From Andalucia godoyi (Eukaryota > Discoba > Jakobea > Jakobida > Andaluciidae): 64,000 bases of DNA. The notes under the pieces are model-generated. The model was not told the DNA's origin, searched no databases, and saw nothing but the letters and a program-made list of their open reading frames with translations. This document shows, one piece after another, positions 30,809 to 39,862 of this stretch (its first letter is position 1; each line of letters opens with the position of its first letter). The stretch is taken from assembly GCA_009859145.1 (NCBI GenBank), contig VRVR01000018.1, positions 191,688 through 255,687 of the forward strand, in the 5' to 3' direction. A program made the translations under genes and the position numbers.

Positions 30809-31170
30809 GAGAGATGAACGTTTGTTCTTACCGAGATGAAAGCAAAAACACTAACAAAACTAACAAAACTAACAAAACTAACAAAACTAACAAAACTAAA
30901 ACTAAACTAAAACAAAACAGAAAACAAGCAGGAGCATTCGAAGTTGAAGCATCCTCAGAGAGCGATTTGCCCGTGCAGCACAAAACAATCGCAGTCCGTG
31001 CATCAACTGATGGTAAACACACTCGTGGGACAGGGCGTTTTTGCATTTTTTTGCAGGCCGCAGAGCCCGATCTTTCTTCTCCTTGGTCCTGGCTTCTCCC
31101 CAGAAACCAAAAAGCTCCATCCCGTTTGTGTTTGTCTTTTCACTGGCGGGGAAAAGCGTCTGGATTCTGA
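30809..31170. promoter_or_regulatory. Divergent spacer, CLU / VPS16
   Basis: A 362-bp bidirectional promoter region containing a 9-nt tandem repeat close to the CLU start. A TGACGTC-like element lies at the VPS16 start codon (31,172-31,178). Confidence 0.4.
30851..30910 (+). repeat. 9-nt tandem repeat (CTAACAAAA)
   Basis: Five near-perfect units followed by degenerate ones, about 45-100 bp upstream of the CLU start codon. Confidence 0.9.
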
Positions 31171-33888
31171 ATGACGTCGGCATATACAGAATCCGCTGAT
31201 TGGATTCAGCTTGGAGTGCAGAATGAACTGCCGGTGTACTATAAGTATGTACTGTTGCTGCTGTTGTTTTTTCTATTTCCGAATTTATCCACATGTGGAC
31301 GGGATTTTTCTTACTATTCGTTTAGGAAACATGAACTATACTCAATGCATTGGAAGAACTTTGATCTGGATGCTGTCCTGATAGCGGTTGCTTCATTCGG
31401 GGGTGCCATTGCAACCGTCAGGCATCCAAGAAAGCTCATTCGGTTGGATTTTGAAGGCTCAAATCCGAACATTCGAATGTATTCTTCTGCTGGAGTGGAA
31501 ATGGCTTCGGTGCTTTGGGACAAGAAGGCTGCTGTGAACACCCTAGGGTGGACTGAAGATGAAAAGTTGTGTGTTCTTTCAGATGAAGGAATTGTGTACG
31601 TGTACACTCTCCACGGAGAATTCGTTCGGTTGTTCAGTTGCGGTATGAATGCAGAGCTTGATTCTATTCTTGAAGCCCGTTTTTTTGGAAATTCTCTTGT
31701 TGTTATGACAAAAGAACATGCCATTTACATCGTGAAGAACGTTCACGAACCAAAGTTCCAAATCTACACCAATCCTCGCCTCGGAGACGAGCATCCGTAT
31801 TGCATTGAACCAGTGCCTGGGACATTCACTTTAAGCACGACCGCGGAGATTCTCATTTCACCAAGAACGCTTGCACCTCAGCCTGTTCCTGTTCCTGAAG
31901 TCCGAACCAAAGGCAAGCAGCCAATTCCGCAGCCTGTTGTGCCGGAGCAGCCGACTATTCTTGAGACTGGCGTCGTGACAGTTGTTGACGCAGCCGAGGC
32001 ATCGTCGCACACGATTCAAGACTCTTCGCCATTTCTTCGTTTTTCCATGTCTCCGAACGGTCAATTATTGGCAAGTTTTGATACGCAGGGCAGAGTTCAA
32101 GTCATGAAATCCGATTTCAGTCGAAGGCTTTCGTCGTTTTCTACTAAGTCAAAGGTTCCTCCTCGACAACTTGTTTGGTGCGGAATTGATGCTTTGGTGT
32201 TGGTTTGGGACCCAGAACAGTTGAAGGGTTCCCAATCCTTGGTCCTTATGGTCGGTCCGTACGGGGATTTTGAGAAATTCATGTTCGATGGTCCTGTTCA
32301 CTTGGTCTCGGAAGTTGATGGGTTGCGCATTATTTCGAACACCTCGTGTGAGTTTCTGCAACGTGTTCCCAGCTCCTTGGTGGACATTTTCAGGATTGGT
32401 TCTGTGGAACCTTCAGCGCTGCTCTTCGATGCTTTCCAGGAATACGAAAGGAAGAACCCTGCTTGCATCAAAAATATTCGAGCCATTAAAGACCAATTAA
32501 CGGATGCTGTTGATGCATGTGTCGAAGCCGCTGGTGCTGTTTTTAACGTAGAACTGCAGAGAGGACTTCTTCGTGCAGCGTCTTTTGGAAAGTCCTTCTG
32601 TGAGTTCTATTCTGCAGACACATTCGTGGACATGTGTCGGGCTTTACGCGTCTTGAACGCAGTTCGAGATGACTCCGTTGGTCTTCCTCTGACTATCGGC
32701 CAGTATGAACGACTCGGGCCGGAAACTGTTGTTCGAAAGTTAGTCGAGCGAAACAAGCATTTATTGGCTGTGCGCGTTTGCGACTGGCTTCGTCTGAAAG
32801 TTGACATGGTTCTCGTGCACTGGGCTTGTCAGAAGGTGAAGTTTGACTCCAGTCCGGATCAGGAAATCCTTCAAATTATCCGAGAAAAGTTGTCAAATTT
32901 TTCGAACATACCGTACCATGAAATCGCTTCTGCTGCATTTCAGGGAGGCAAACGCAAGTTGGCAATCCAACTTCTGGAGATGGAGACCAATCCTGCAAAA
33001 CAAGTACCATTGTTGCTATCCATGAACGAATTCGATTTGGCTTTGGACAAAGCGGTCTCCAGCGGCGATCCGGATCTGGTCTTTGTTTGCATTTTCCATA
33101 TTCGGGAAACTGAAGAAGCAGATACTTTCATGAATCAGCTTAAACGTCGACCACTTGCGCGCGATTTGTACGTTGGCTACACGAGAACTTGTGGGGCAGA
33201 AGAGTTGCGAAACGTCTATCTTTACATGGAACTGCTTCACGAAGCTGGAATGGCTAAGATCATGGATGCGTTTACAAATTTCGTTGATGTCCCAGATGCG
33301 ATTGCAAAACTTCGTGCAGCTGCCGATGATTTTAATGTTTCTTCAAAGGATTTCCAAGGGGTTTCTAGGCTTTGCGAGGAGCAAGTCGAGCTGCTACAAA
33401 GTCAGAAGGCTGCAGAGGAACACAGTGGGGATGGAGGAAGTCTCACGTTCTCATCGGTGTCAGACACTATTTACACGTTAATTTCTAGCGGAGATTTCAA
33501 ATCAGCTGAACGGTTTCGTTCACAGTTCAAAGTTACGGATAAGAAGTTTTGGTGGATCAAAGTGAAGGCACTTGGAGTTTCCCGGAATTGGGAGGGCCTT
33601 GAGAAGTTCGCAAAAGAGAAGAAATCACCCATTGGATATGAGCCGTTCGTCCAAGTTTGTATTGCAAATGGAAATCGATTGGAAGGTGAGAAGTATGTGG
33701 TACGTGTCGCAAACACGCGCACACGAGCAGAACTCTGGATGGAAATCGGCAACGTTGACGAGGCATCTCAGACAGCATTTCAAGCAAAAGATGTGCAGAT
33801 GTTGGAGATCATTCGCGATCGCTGTGAGTACAACAAAAGACTGCAGGCACAAGTTGAGCAACTCATTTCAAAATTGCAGGCCCCGTAA
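31171..33888 (+). CDS. VPS16: VPS16, HOPS/CORVET core subunit, two exons
   Basis: Exon 1 (31,171-31,244) joined to exon 2 (31,326-33,888) gives 878 residues. The splice restores the family start: ADWIQLG, then VYYKKHELYSMHW. The N-terminal beta-propeller (about 50-400) carries ASVLWDKKAAVNTLGW, and the C-terminal half is an alpha-solenoid. VPS16 binds VPS33 and forms the core of the HOPS/CORVET tethers for endosome and lysosome fusion. Length is close to the human protein (839). The unspliced frame is also open because the 81-nt intron is a multiple of three without stops. The stop is only 10 nt from the stop of the convergent hypothetical gene. Confidence 0.92.
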   Translation: MTSAYTESADWIQLGVQNELPVYYKYVLLLLLFFLFPNLSTCGRDFSYYSFRKHELYSMHWKNFDLDAVLIAVASFGGAIATVRHPRKLIRLDFEGSNPNIRMYSSAGVEMASVLWDKKAAVNTLGWTEDEKLCVLSDEGIVYVYTLHGEFVRLFSCGMNAELDSILEARFFGNSLVVMTKEHAIYIVKNVHEPKFQIYTNPRLGDEHPYCIEPVPGTFTLSTTAEILISPRTLAPQPVPVPEVRTKGKQPIPQPVVPEQPTILETGVVTVVDAAEASSHTIQDSSPFLRFSMSPNGQLLASFDTQGRVQVMKSDFSRRLSSFSTKSKVPPRQLVWCGIDALVLVWDPEQLKGSQSLVLMVGPYGDFEKFMFDGPVHLVSEVDGLRIISNTSCEFLQRVPSSLVDIFRIGSVEPSALLFDAFQEYERKNPACIKNIRAIKDQLTDAVDACVEAAGAVFNVELQRGLLRAASFGKSFCEFYSADTFVDMCRALRVLNAVRDDSVGLPLTIGQYERLGPETVVRKLVERNKHLLAVRVCDWLRLKVDMVLVHWACQKVKFDSSPDQEILQIIREKLSNFSNIPYHEIASAAFQGGKRKLAIQLLEMETNPAKQVPLLLSMNEFDLALDKAVSSGDPDLVFVCIFHIRETEEADTFMNQLKRRPLARDLYVGYTRTCGAEELRNVYLYMELLHEAGMAKIMDAFTNFVDVPDAIAKLRAAADDFNVSSKDFQGVSRLCEEQVELLQSQKAAEEHSGDGGSLTFSSVSDTIYTLISSGDFKSAERFRSQFKVTDKKFWWIKVKALGVSRNWEGLEKFAKEKKSPIGYEPFVQVCIANGNRLEGEKYVVRVANTRTRAELWMEIGNVDEASQTAFQAKDVQMLEIIRDRCEYNKRLQAQVEQLISKLQAP
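31245..31325 (+). other. Intron of VPS16 (81 nt, stop-free, 3n)
   Basis: It starts GTATGT and ends CGTTTAG. Removal restores Lys codon aa|g and the conserved YYKKHELYSM. Retained, it would insert a hydrophobic Leu/Phe-rich stretch. Confidence 0.85.
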
Positions 33889-33898
33889 AAAATTAATC

Positions 33899-34564
33899 CT
33901 ACGTTTGTTTTCTCGATTCTGTTGATTTTTTCACTACCGGACATGACTTCTGTGCTGGTTTTGTCGGAGAATGACGAACAGCAACAGCCGGAGGCCTCCA
34001 TAATGTCCCGATACAGTCTTCAGGAGCTGAAAATGTGTTCTCATTAACCCGCTCAATGCCATGCATAATTTTTCGGAACTGTTGGTTCGGAAAGGCGACG
34101 GCATTTCGAAGATGTTTCCGGTTTTCGAAAAGGGACGAAACCCCATGTTTGTGCAGCTCGTGTCGAATCTGTTGTCTTGATTCAATTACAGTTCGGGAAA
34201 ATTTAAGATGAGCTTCTCTCAGTAAACATCCAGTTGGAAAAGAAGAAACAGCCGAAGGTGGCCGCAAAACACGGGCCTGAGCGAGCGGCTCGCTGAAGGG
34301 TCCTTTGGGATGGATGCTGAGACGGTCGAACGGATCATTTGCCGGAAACATGGCGACAGGCTCTTCAGAGAATGCACAGTCTTCAACAGCTGGCAACTTA
34401 GAACTGTCTCTCATTCGACCAAAATTTCTTCGGTGTGACGAAGAGAGAGATCTCCCCCGTGCAGGATATTCAGCACACTGCATCTCAGGTACAGTCATCT
34501 TGCCAAAGATTTTCTCGTAGAATTCGCTTCCGGACAAGGAGACATGAGATACGTCCATTTGCAT
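33899..34564 (-). CDS. Hypothetical basic protein
   Basis: A 221-residue frame, possibly starting at the second Met (34,558). The protein is basic, rich in Pro/Ser/Arg, with no domain that I recognise. Sequence such as SLSGSEFYEKIFGKMTVPE and LKFSRTVIESRQQIRHELHKHG looks like genuine protein, not random translation. Its stop is 10 nt from the VPS16 stop, tail to tail. A role cannot be assigned. Confidence 0.5.
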   Translation of the reverse strand: MQMDVSHVSLSGSEFYEKIFGKMTVPEMQCAEYPARGRSLSSSHRRNFGRMRDSSKLPAVEDCAFSEEPVAMFPANDPFDRLSIHPKGPFSEPLAQARVLRPPSAVSSFPTGCLLREAHLKFSRTVIESRQQIRHELHKHGVSSLFENRKHLRNAVAFPNQQFRKIMHGIERVNENTFSAPEDCIGTLWRPPAVAVRHSPTKPAQKSCPVVKKSTESRKQT

Positions 34565-34840
34565 ATTAAATCTAAGGAGTTAATAACCAAACCAAGAAGC
34601 AGAAAAAGAAAACATGCTGAAACCACTGCAGAGGATGCCTTTTTAATAATCAGCAGTCCGACATTCACATCGACAGACAAGACGAAGAAAAACCGCTGTA
34701 GGGATGGAGAGAACACTACGACCGGGATATTTCCGGAAAAACAGGAACACATTACACGTCGGATAAAATCGGAAGTCCAAGACCTGCGAAAACAGATGAG
34801 GTTCGACGGAAGTTCTGCACTCCACAGAACAGCAGCATAA
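34544..34840 (+). CDS. Possible small charged protein (doubtful)
   Basis: A 98-residue frame with a basic patch (KPRSRKRKH) and a helical C-terminal part (ITRRIKSEVQDLRKQMRF). It begins over the start of the minus-strand hypothetical gene, so at most one of the two starts is right. A second coding-like segment in another frame follows at about 34,841-34,972. It may be a broken gene. Confidence 0.2.
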   Translation: MRYVHLHIKSKELITKPRSRKRKHAETTAEDAFLIISSPTFTSTDKTKKNRCRDGENTTTGIFPEKQEHITRRIKSEVQDLRKQMRFDGSSALHRTAA

Positions 34841-37180
34841 CAAGGAAGCTGATTAGTGCAAGATACAGTCTCAGAAGACCTTGCACATGTCTGCCGAATG
34901 CAGAACCTGGCGTTCCGGCAGAAGCCAACAACGACAATGAAAAAACGGGAGGCAGGGAGAACTGATTGCTGGAGATGAACATTCGGCATCCCGAGGGACC
35001 CAACAGGCAAACGTGTTTTCACAAAATCGGTTGTTTCAACTCAAACAACAAAACTACGAAAAGAACTCGGAATATTCACTAACAGTCCTCGAGTTCGGTT
35101 CGGAAAAGACAAATGCCAGAGACATCCAAAATCCAGCACCGGTGGGAAATATTATTCCATACTGTACTCTTCGAATCGACGGTCGCCGTCTGCTGAAAAA
35201 AAGATTCCGTGAATCCTTTGCTGCAGAACGCATCGTAAAAAAACCGGAATGAATGCAAGATGTAATCTGTTCTATTCGAAATCACTGTTGACTACTCGCA
35301 GCAGCTTAACAGGCACTGAATTATTAAAAAACACAGTAATTCTCAAACGATACTGTCAATTATATAATCCATGTAAAATTTGTGCTTTGCAATGGCTCGC
35401 GTGCGACCTCTGGAAACGGTCAGGGTAATTCATAGTTTTCGGAACGGGGTCCGGCCATGGGACACGAGGTGATTATCAAGTATGAGCATATCGCCCGTCC
35501 TCCAGTCAAACGACACGGTGTTGCGATGCACAATATCTGCGATGGTCTGAATCTGTCGCCACCTCATCGGCTCATCTTTTGAAAACATGCACGTCATGGA
35601 CTGCTGGAGAGGCTTCTTGATCAGCAGCAACGTAAACGTGAGCACAAACACGAAGATTCCCAACATCAAATGCATGAAATTCCACGTTGACGCAAACAAT
35701 CTCAGAATGCTGCTCCAAAGATTTTCCTGCAAACTTTGCGAAAACCGGAAATGGCTGCACGATATTCGGAGGTGTAGAGTAATTTCTGTAAACCAACAGT
35801 TCCACGTGCGAAGACAAACCATTGGAGGAAATACGTCTGTCCCAGTGCTACGGATTTAGGACAGTGCTAGAGGGAAGCACCTTGAATGAACATCTGTTAC
35901 ATTAAAATCGCCCAACGCCTCAGATTCGGTTTGGTTAGTCGGAATTCTTTATGTCATCACCGTTAGTTTGCACTGTCTCTGCCAACGCGCAGAACGTACG
36001 AACAGAAAGCATTCGTGTTTGCATTGTCTTCTCGGAGGGGGGCTTCCATCAGACAGTTTAGATGACATATCCGCCGCCGATAGAATGATGTCAACGGAAT
36101 CGAAGACTTCCCAACAGCTTCGAAATCATTGCGATTGCAGAACTCTTTTTTGACTGTCGTTTCGAAACTTGTGCAGGAATTCAGCCTTCTAGATCGCTGC
36201 TGGTTTCGTTTCAGTGAATGTGTTGCTGTTTGACTTTTGGATGTATGCTAAGGACGTGTGCATTTTCCTAGAATTGCCTTGCAGTTTTTCAAATGTCAGT
36301 TGCTGCCACCCTGTTATCGACATTTGTTGACTCCCATGTTTTTTCGTTCTAAGTAAGTTGAGCACCGATTTGTATCGATTAGAAATTTTTCTGGAGAATA
36401 CCGGCTCTTTTTCAGGCTCATGTCTCATTTTTTTATTTGCCTGCTGAAGGTCTGTTTCTTGACGCAGAGAATCTGCGCTGCTTCTTATAAATATTCATTG
36501 AATCCCACTGAACAACACCCATCCAGCAATTTACCGTCGTCCGGTCTGCGTTTTGGTGGTCGATGTCTGGTCAAATTTGACATTCACTGACATGGCGGTG
36601 TTGTTGGCTTGGTTGTCTCCCCACACCGTGGATTACATTTTACAAATCGCATTTAGGTAGTTAGGATTCGGCACAGTGGAGGCTGTCAGTTTCTTATGGT
36701 ATTCATTCGGATTCTTGCGTTGTGTTATTCTCCGTTTCTGTTGCAGAATATTGCAGGTGCATGTTCGTAGTTTTTCTCGAAGGCTGTGGGTTCGCTGGTA
36801 GAATAAATGGCTTTTCTGGTGGTAAACAACGGGCACGGTCGGTTTTTGTCAGCACTCATTGCCTGCGCAGTGTCCGCAATGAGCTTTCTCGGACTCTCCT
36901 CTTTTTGTTTTTCGATTGCATTTAATTCATCTGTTTACGGTAAAATGCAGACTGAATCCGGACTACATACGAGATTGCCATGAAGCCATTATTCCGACGT
37001 CGTAAATTTCGAGCCTTGGCAGGCGCATGAACAATTGTATTTTTGCAGCGGAGCCATCAGAATGCAGCGATGGCGCATAGATCTGTATACCTTGCTGACA
37101 CGTGATGAGCCAGTAGCACGCTGTCATACCCGCACCAGCACCACAGTGTAACAGTCCGTACTATTTGGGGTGTTTTTCCA
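34841..37180. other. Gene-poor island with degraded coding fragments
   Basis: The longest stretch (about 2.3 kb) without an intact recognisable gene. Short frames on both strands look partly coding. Only one is identifiable, the TauD-like piece at 35,430-35,597. I see no terminal repeats or transposase. Confidence 0.5.
35430..35597 (-). pseudogene. TauD/TfdA-family dioxygenase C-terminal fragment
   Basis: About 55 residues match the C-terminal core of Fe(II)/2-oxoglutarate TauD/TfdA dioxygenases: a helix IQTIADIVHRNTVSF, then WRTGDMLILDNHLVSHGRTPF. This holds the distal iron-ligand His (HGR) and the 2-oxoglutarate-binding Arg. The frame stops just after RTPFRKL, where the family normally continues with a few more strands. 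Upstream, the expected core with the HxD iron motif cannot be found in one frame, although coding-like segments occur in two frames over 35,600-35,820. This looks like a decayed or horizontally acquired remnant. A highly split gene is the alternative. Confidence 0.5.
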
Positions 37181-38263
37181 TCATGATTGGTCGAGAACAA
37201 GTGAATATACAGATATGCTCCGGTCATCGCTTCCGGCGACAACAATGAATGTGGACGGCAACGGAAAGACACAAAACTGGCGAACCACATCCGTGTGCAC
37301 CTCAACCAAATTTTCGAGTTCATTCAGTCCGTGACCACCAAGAATTCTCAGCGCACCATTCGAATCTGACACCAATAGAGAGGACTGCATGTTTGTGCTG
37401 AGTTTGCACATGTGAAGAAACGATGAATCGGCACTGTAATGCACAAGTGAGCTCTGAGAATCGGAAGAGAGATCGGAAATGCAAACACAGCCGTCTTCAC
37501 CAACAGAATGCACAAACGGCAATTCCACGGCAAGCGATCTGACAGCCGTGCTGTGAGGTTGTGACTCAGAAACCAAGCAACACTGTCTCTCAAGGATATT
37601 CATCTTCATAATGCGTCCGTCAAAGGTTCCCAACACAGCAGTCTCATCACAGCTGACAACTGCTGAAAACGAAATCCCAGGAAAAGAACTGCTCCAGATA
37701 ACTTCAAGATTTGGCAAGGAGATCAGCAGCACAGCGCCAAGATGCGATGCTGCAATGCACTTGGAATCATTCAGGAGACAAACGACAAATTGATCATCTG
37801 GTTTTTAAAAAGCAAACAAACAACCAAGTAAGACCTTGCCATTGCATTGGAACGACAGAAAGAAGACACATACGAGAAACATAGCTTTTGGATAGTTCCA
37901 AAGCTGTTCCAGAATACGACAAAGATCGCAATCCACCGGCCACCGAGGCACAGACGATAACACGTCCCCGAACTGCTACATTGGATATCGGGAAGCCTCG
38001 CAGATACAGTTCGCATTTGCAAACGATTTCAGATTGATCATACTCCCTGCATATGGATCAAGACACAGACAATCATCAGTCGTCAGCATGCTGGCGATAA
38101 AAATCAAAAGAGAAGTCTTTGAGGGTACGTACCAAACCTTCACAACCGAATCCGCAGACGCACTCAAGAAGACCAATTTTTGTTCTGTTTGTTCCAACTT
38201 TGTAACAGCCCATATGGAATCAGCATGGCTGTCCATCTGCCGTGCTAATGTGCGTAATGACAT
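37181..38263 (-). CDS. Ski8/WDR61-like seven-bladed WD40 protein, three exons
   Basis: I join exons 38,263-38,133, 38,046-37,874 and 37,797-37,181. The joins are frame-exact and give 306 residues, the size of WDR61 (305). Blade 1 (SHADSIWAVTKLEQ ... SASADSVVKVW) matches the WDR61/Ski8 start. Six further blades follow and end GSDDRSISVYSLVLDQS. Ski8 bridges the Ski complex for cytoplasmic RNA decay and also occurs in the PAF1 complex; which applies here is unknown, and the later blades are diverged. Three reading frames on the minus strand each hold one exon, so an intron-blind reading would see broken WD40 pieces. An in-frame Met six codons upstream is an alternative start. It is head-to-head with the WD40 gene at 38,692. 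Confidence 0.75.
37798..37873 (-). other. Intron 2 of the Ski8-like gene
   Basis: 76 nt, starting GTATGT and ending AACCAG. It restores a His codon (c|at) between blades 2 and 3. Confidence 0.8.
38047..38132 (-). other. Intron 1 of the Ski8-like gene
   Basis: 86 nt, starting GTACGT and ending ATGCAG. It restores the Trp that closes WD40 blade 1 (tg|g). Confidence 0.8.
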
Positions 38264-38691
38264 GATCCCCCGAAACTGCAAGGATATCGATATTCTTGCA
38301 TATTTTCGACTGAATACCAGTGTTCACCATATGCGCCGTGCCAAAAACGGTCTGCATTGCACACCGGCCGGCCACACAGGGTGCTGCTCCCGCTCATCTT
38401 CGCTGTCTTCGCTGGTGACTGCAGTTGAGACTGGATACCGGCTGACGAAAAGCCTTCCCAAAACGCGCAGAACTTGAAGTGACTGGGTTTGACATTTTTT
38501 TTTTTGCCCCAGATTTTGACCACGCCAATGAGCTTTTTTCCTCCAAGGTTTATTACAGTATAACTCACCGCCAATTGCTCAATCCCTGCAGCGCTTTTTT
38601 TGTGTTCCTATAAACATCCCTTTCGAATATTTTTCTGCGCAACCAATCCCAAGAGGGTTTTTCTTTTGAATTACGAAAGAAATCGTTAGAA
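38264..38691. promoter_or_regulatory. Divergent promoter of two WD40 genes
   Basis: 428 bp between the starts of the Ski8-like gene (minus) and a second WD40 gene (plus). It holds a poly-T run near 38,495. Nothing else stands out. Confidence 0.4.
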
Positions 38692-39681
38692 ATGCCGCTC
38701 TCTGTTATGGAACTTTGTTCGGCGACGACTCCCGATGACGTGTTCTGTCTGGCATTTTCAGATGACTCGCAGCACATCACCGCTGGATGTTCGAATGGAA
38801 ACATCATCACGTTTGGTGGCGCCAATGGTCGGCAAATGTATTCCATCTCTCCGACAAGCGGAGCAGGAAGTTTTCCAGTAACTTGTATCCGCTACCGTCC
38901 ATTTTCAGAGTCAATGTCTACGCGAAATGTGCTGTTAGCAACCACGTCAACCGGGTTAGTCCAGCATTGGCATGTCTCGTCTTCGCGAAACATCCATACC
39001 ATCTCAGAACATCCCAATCAGACGTACACTTGCGACTACCGTCATGATGGCATGTTGTTCGCGACCGCTGGCTCGGATCACATCATGAGGGTGTATTCGG
39101 AAGAGACCAAGACGCTGATCTCGCAACTGAGCGGCGGACACGGAGATGTCACTGCAGGAAATTCTAATCGGGTGTTTGCGCTGAAATGGCATCCAACCGA
39201 TCCCAATGTTTTCTTGGCGGGAGGCTGGGACAATGTTGTTGCATTCTACGACATCCGTGTTCCGCACGCCGTTCGATCAATTTTTGGCCCGCATATGTGC
39301 GGAGACGCGCTGCGCTTTATGAAAGGAGACTCCGCTTCCACAGAGATTGTTACAGGTTCTTGGAGGACTGAAGATCAGCTGCAGATTTGGAATTACGATA
39401 CAGGTGCACTGTTGAGAAACGTGAGTGTCCAGGGTCAAGGTGCTCGTGGCGAAGCCAATATGCTGTATGCTGTTGATGTGTCTCCGAATGGCAAGTTGAT
39501 TGCGTTTTGCGGTTCTGGCGCAAATGAAGCTCGTGTTATTGAAGCGTCCACCGGCATGGCGCTGTCTGTGATCCGCGGTGAGGGTAAGGCATTTTTTTCT
39601 TGTGCTTTTTCTCCGGATGGCACAAAAGTGGCATTTGCTGCTGGTTGCAAGATTACGGTATTGGAGATTCGTGATATGTAA
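38692..39681 (+). CDS. WD40-repeat protein, unassigned
   Basis: 329 residues forming about seven WD40 blades. The most conserved-looking part (about 160-220) reads NRVFALKWHPTDPNVFLAGGW and continues DNVVAFYDIR ... GPHMCGDALRF. I recall this SGGWD/GPHICGDA pattern from uncharacterised WD40 proteins of protists and algae. The start Met is the first in frame. It is most likely a protein-interaction scaffold; no pathway can be named. It is convergent with the mitochondrial carrier gene. Confidence 0.75.
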   Translation: MPLSVMELCSATTPDDVFCLAFSDDSQHITAGCSNGNIITFGGANGRQMYSISPTSGAGSFPVTCIRYRPFSESMSTRNVLLATTSTGLVQHWHVSSSRNIHTISEHPNQTYTCDYRHDGMLFATAGSDHIMRVYSEETKTLISQLSGGHGDVTAGNSNRVFALKWHPTDPNVFLAGGWDNVVAFYDIRVPHAVRSIFGPHMCGDALRFMKGDSASTEIVTGSWRTEDQLQIWNYDTGALLRNVSVQGQGARGEANMLYAVDVSPNGKLIAFCGSGANEARVIEASTGMALSVIRGEGKAFFSCAFSPDGTKVAFAAGCKITVLEIRDM

Positions 39682-39862
39682 CCAGAAGAAAGGAGAAAAG
39701 GAAGAAAAACATGCAAACAATGACAAAAACTCCCCCCCAAAAAAAAAAGGAAAAATAGCCAATGAAGTGAATACCAAGCAGAATTGGACATGATGTTTTT
39801 ATTTTTCCTTGCGTCCATCTGTAAAAGAGATTTCTTCGCGATCATGTCTGATCCTCAGGTGC

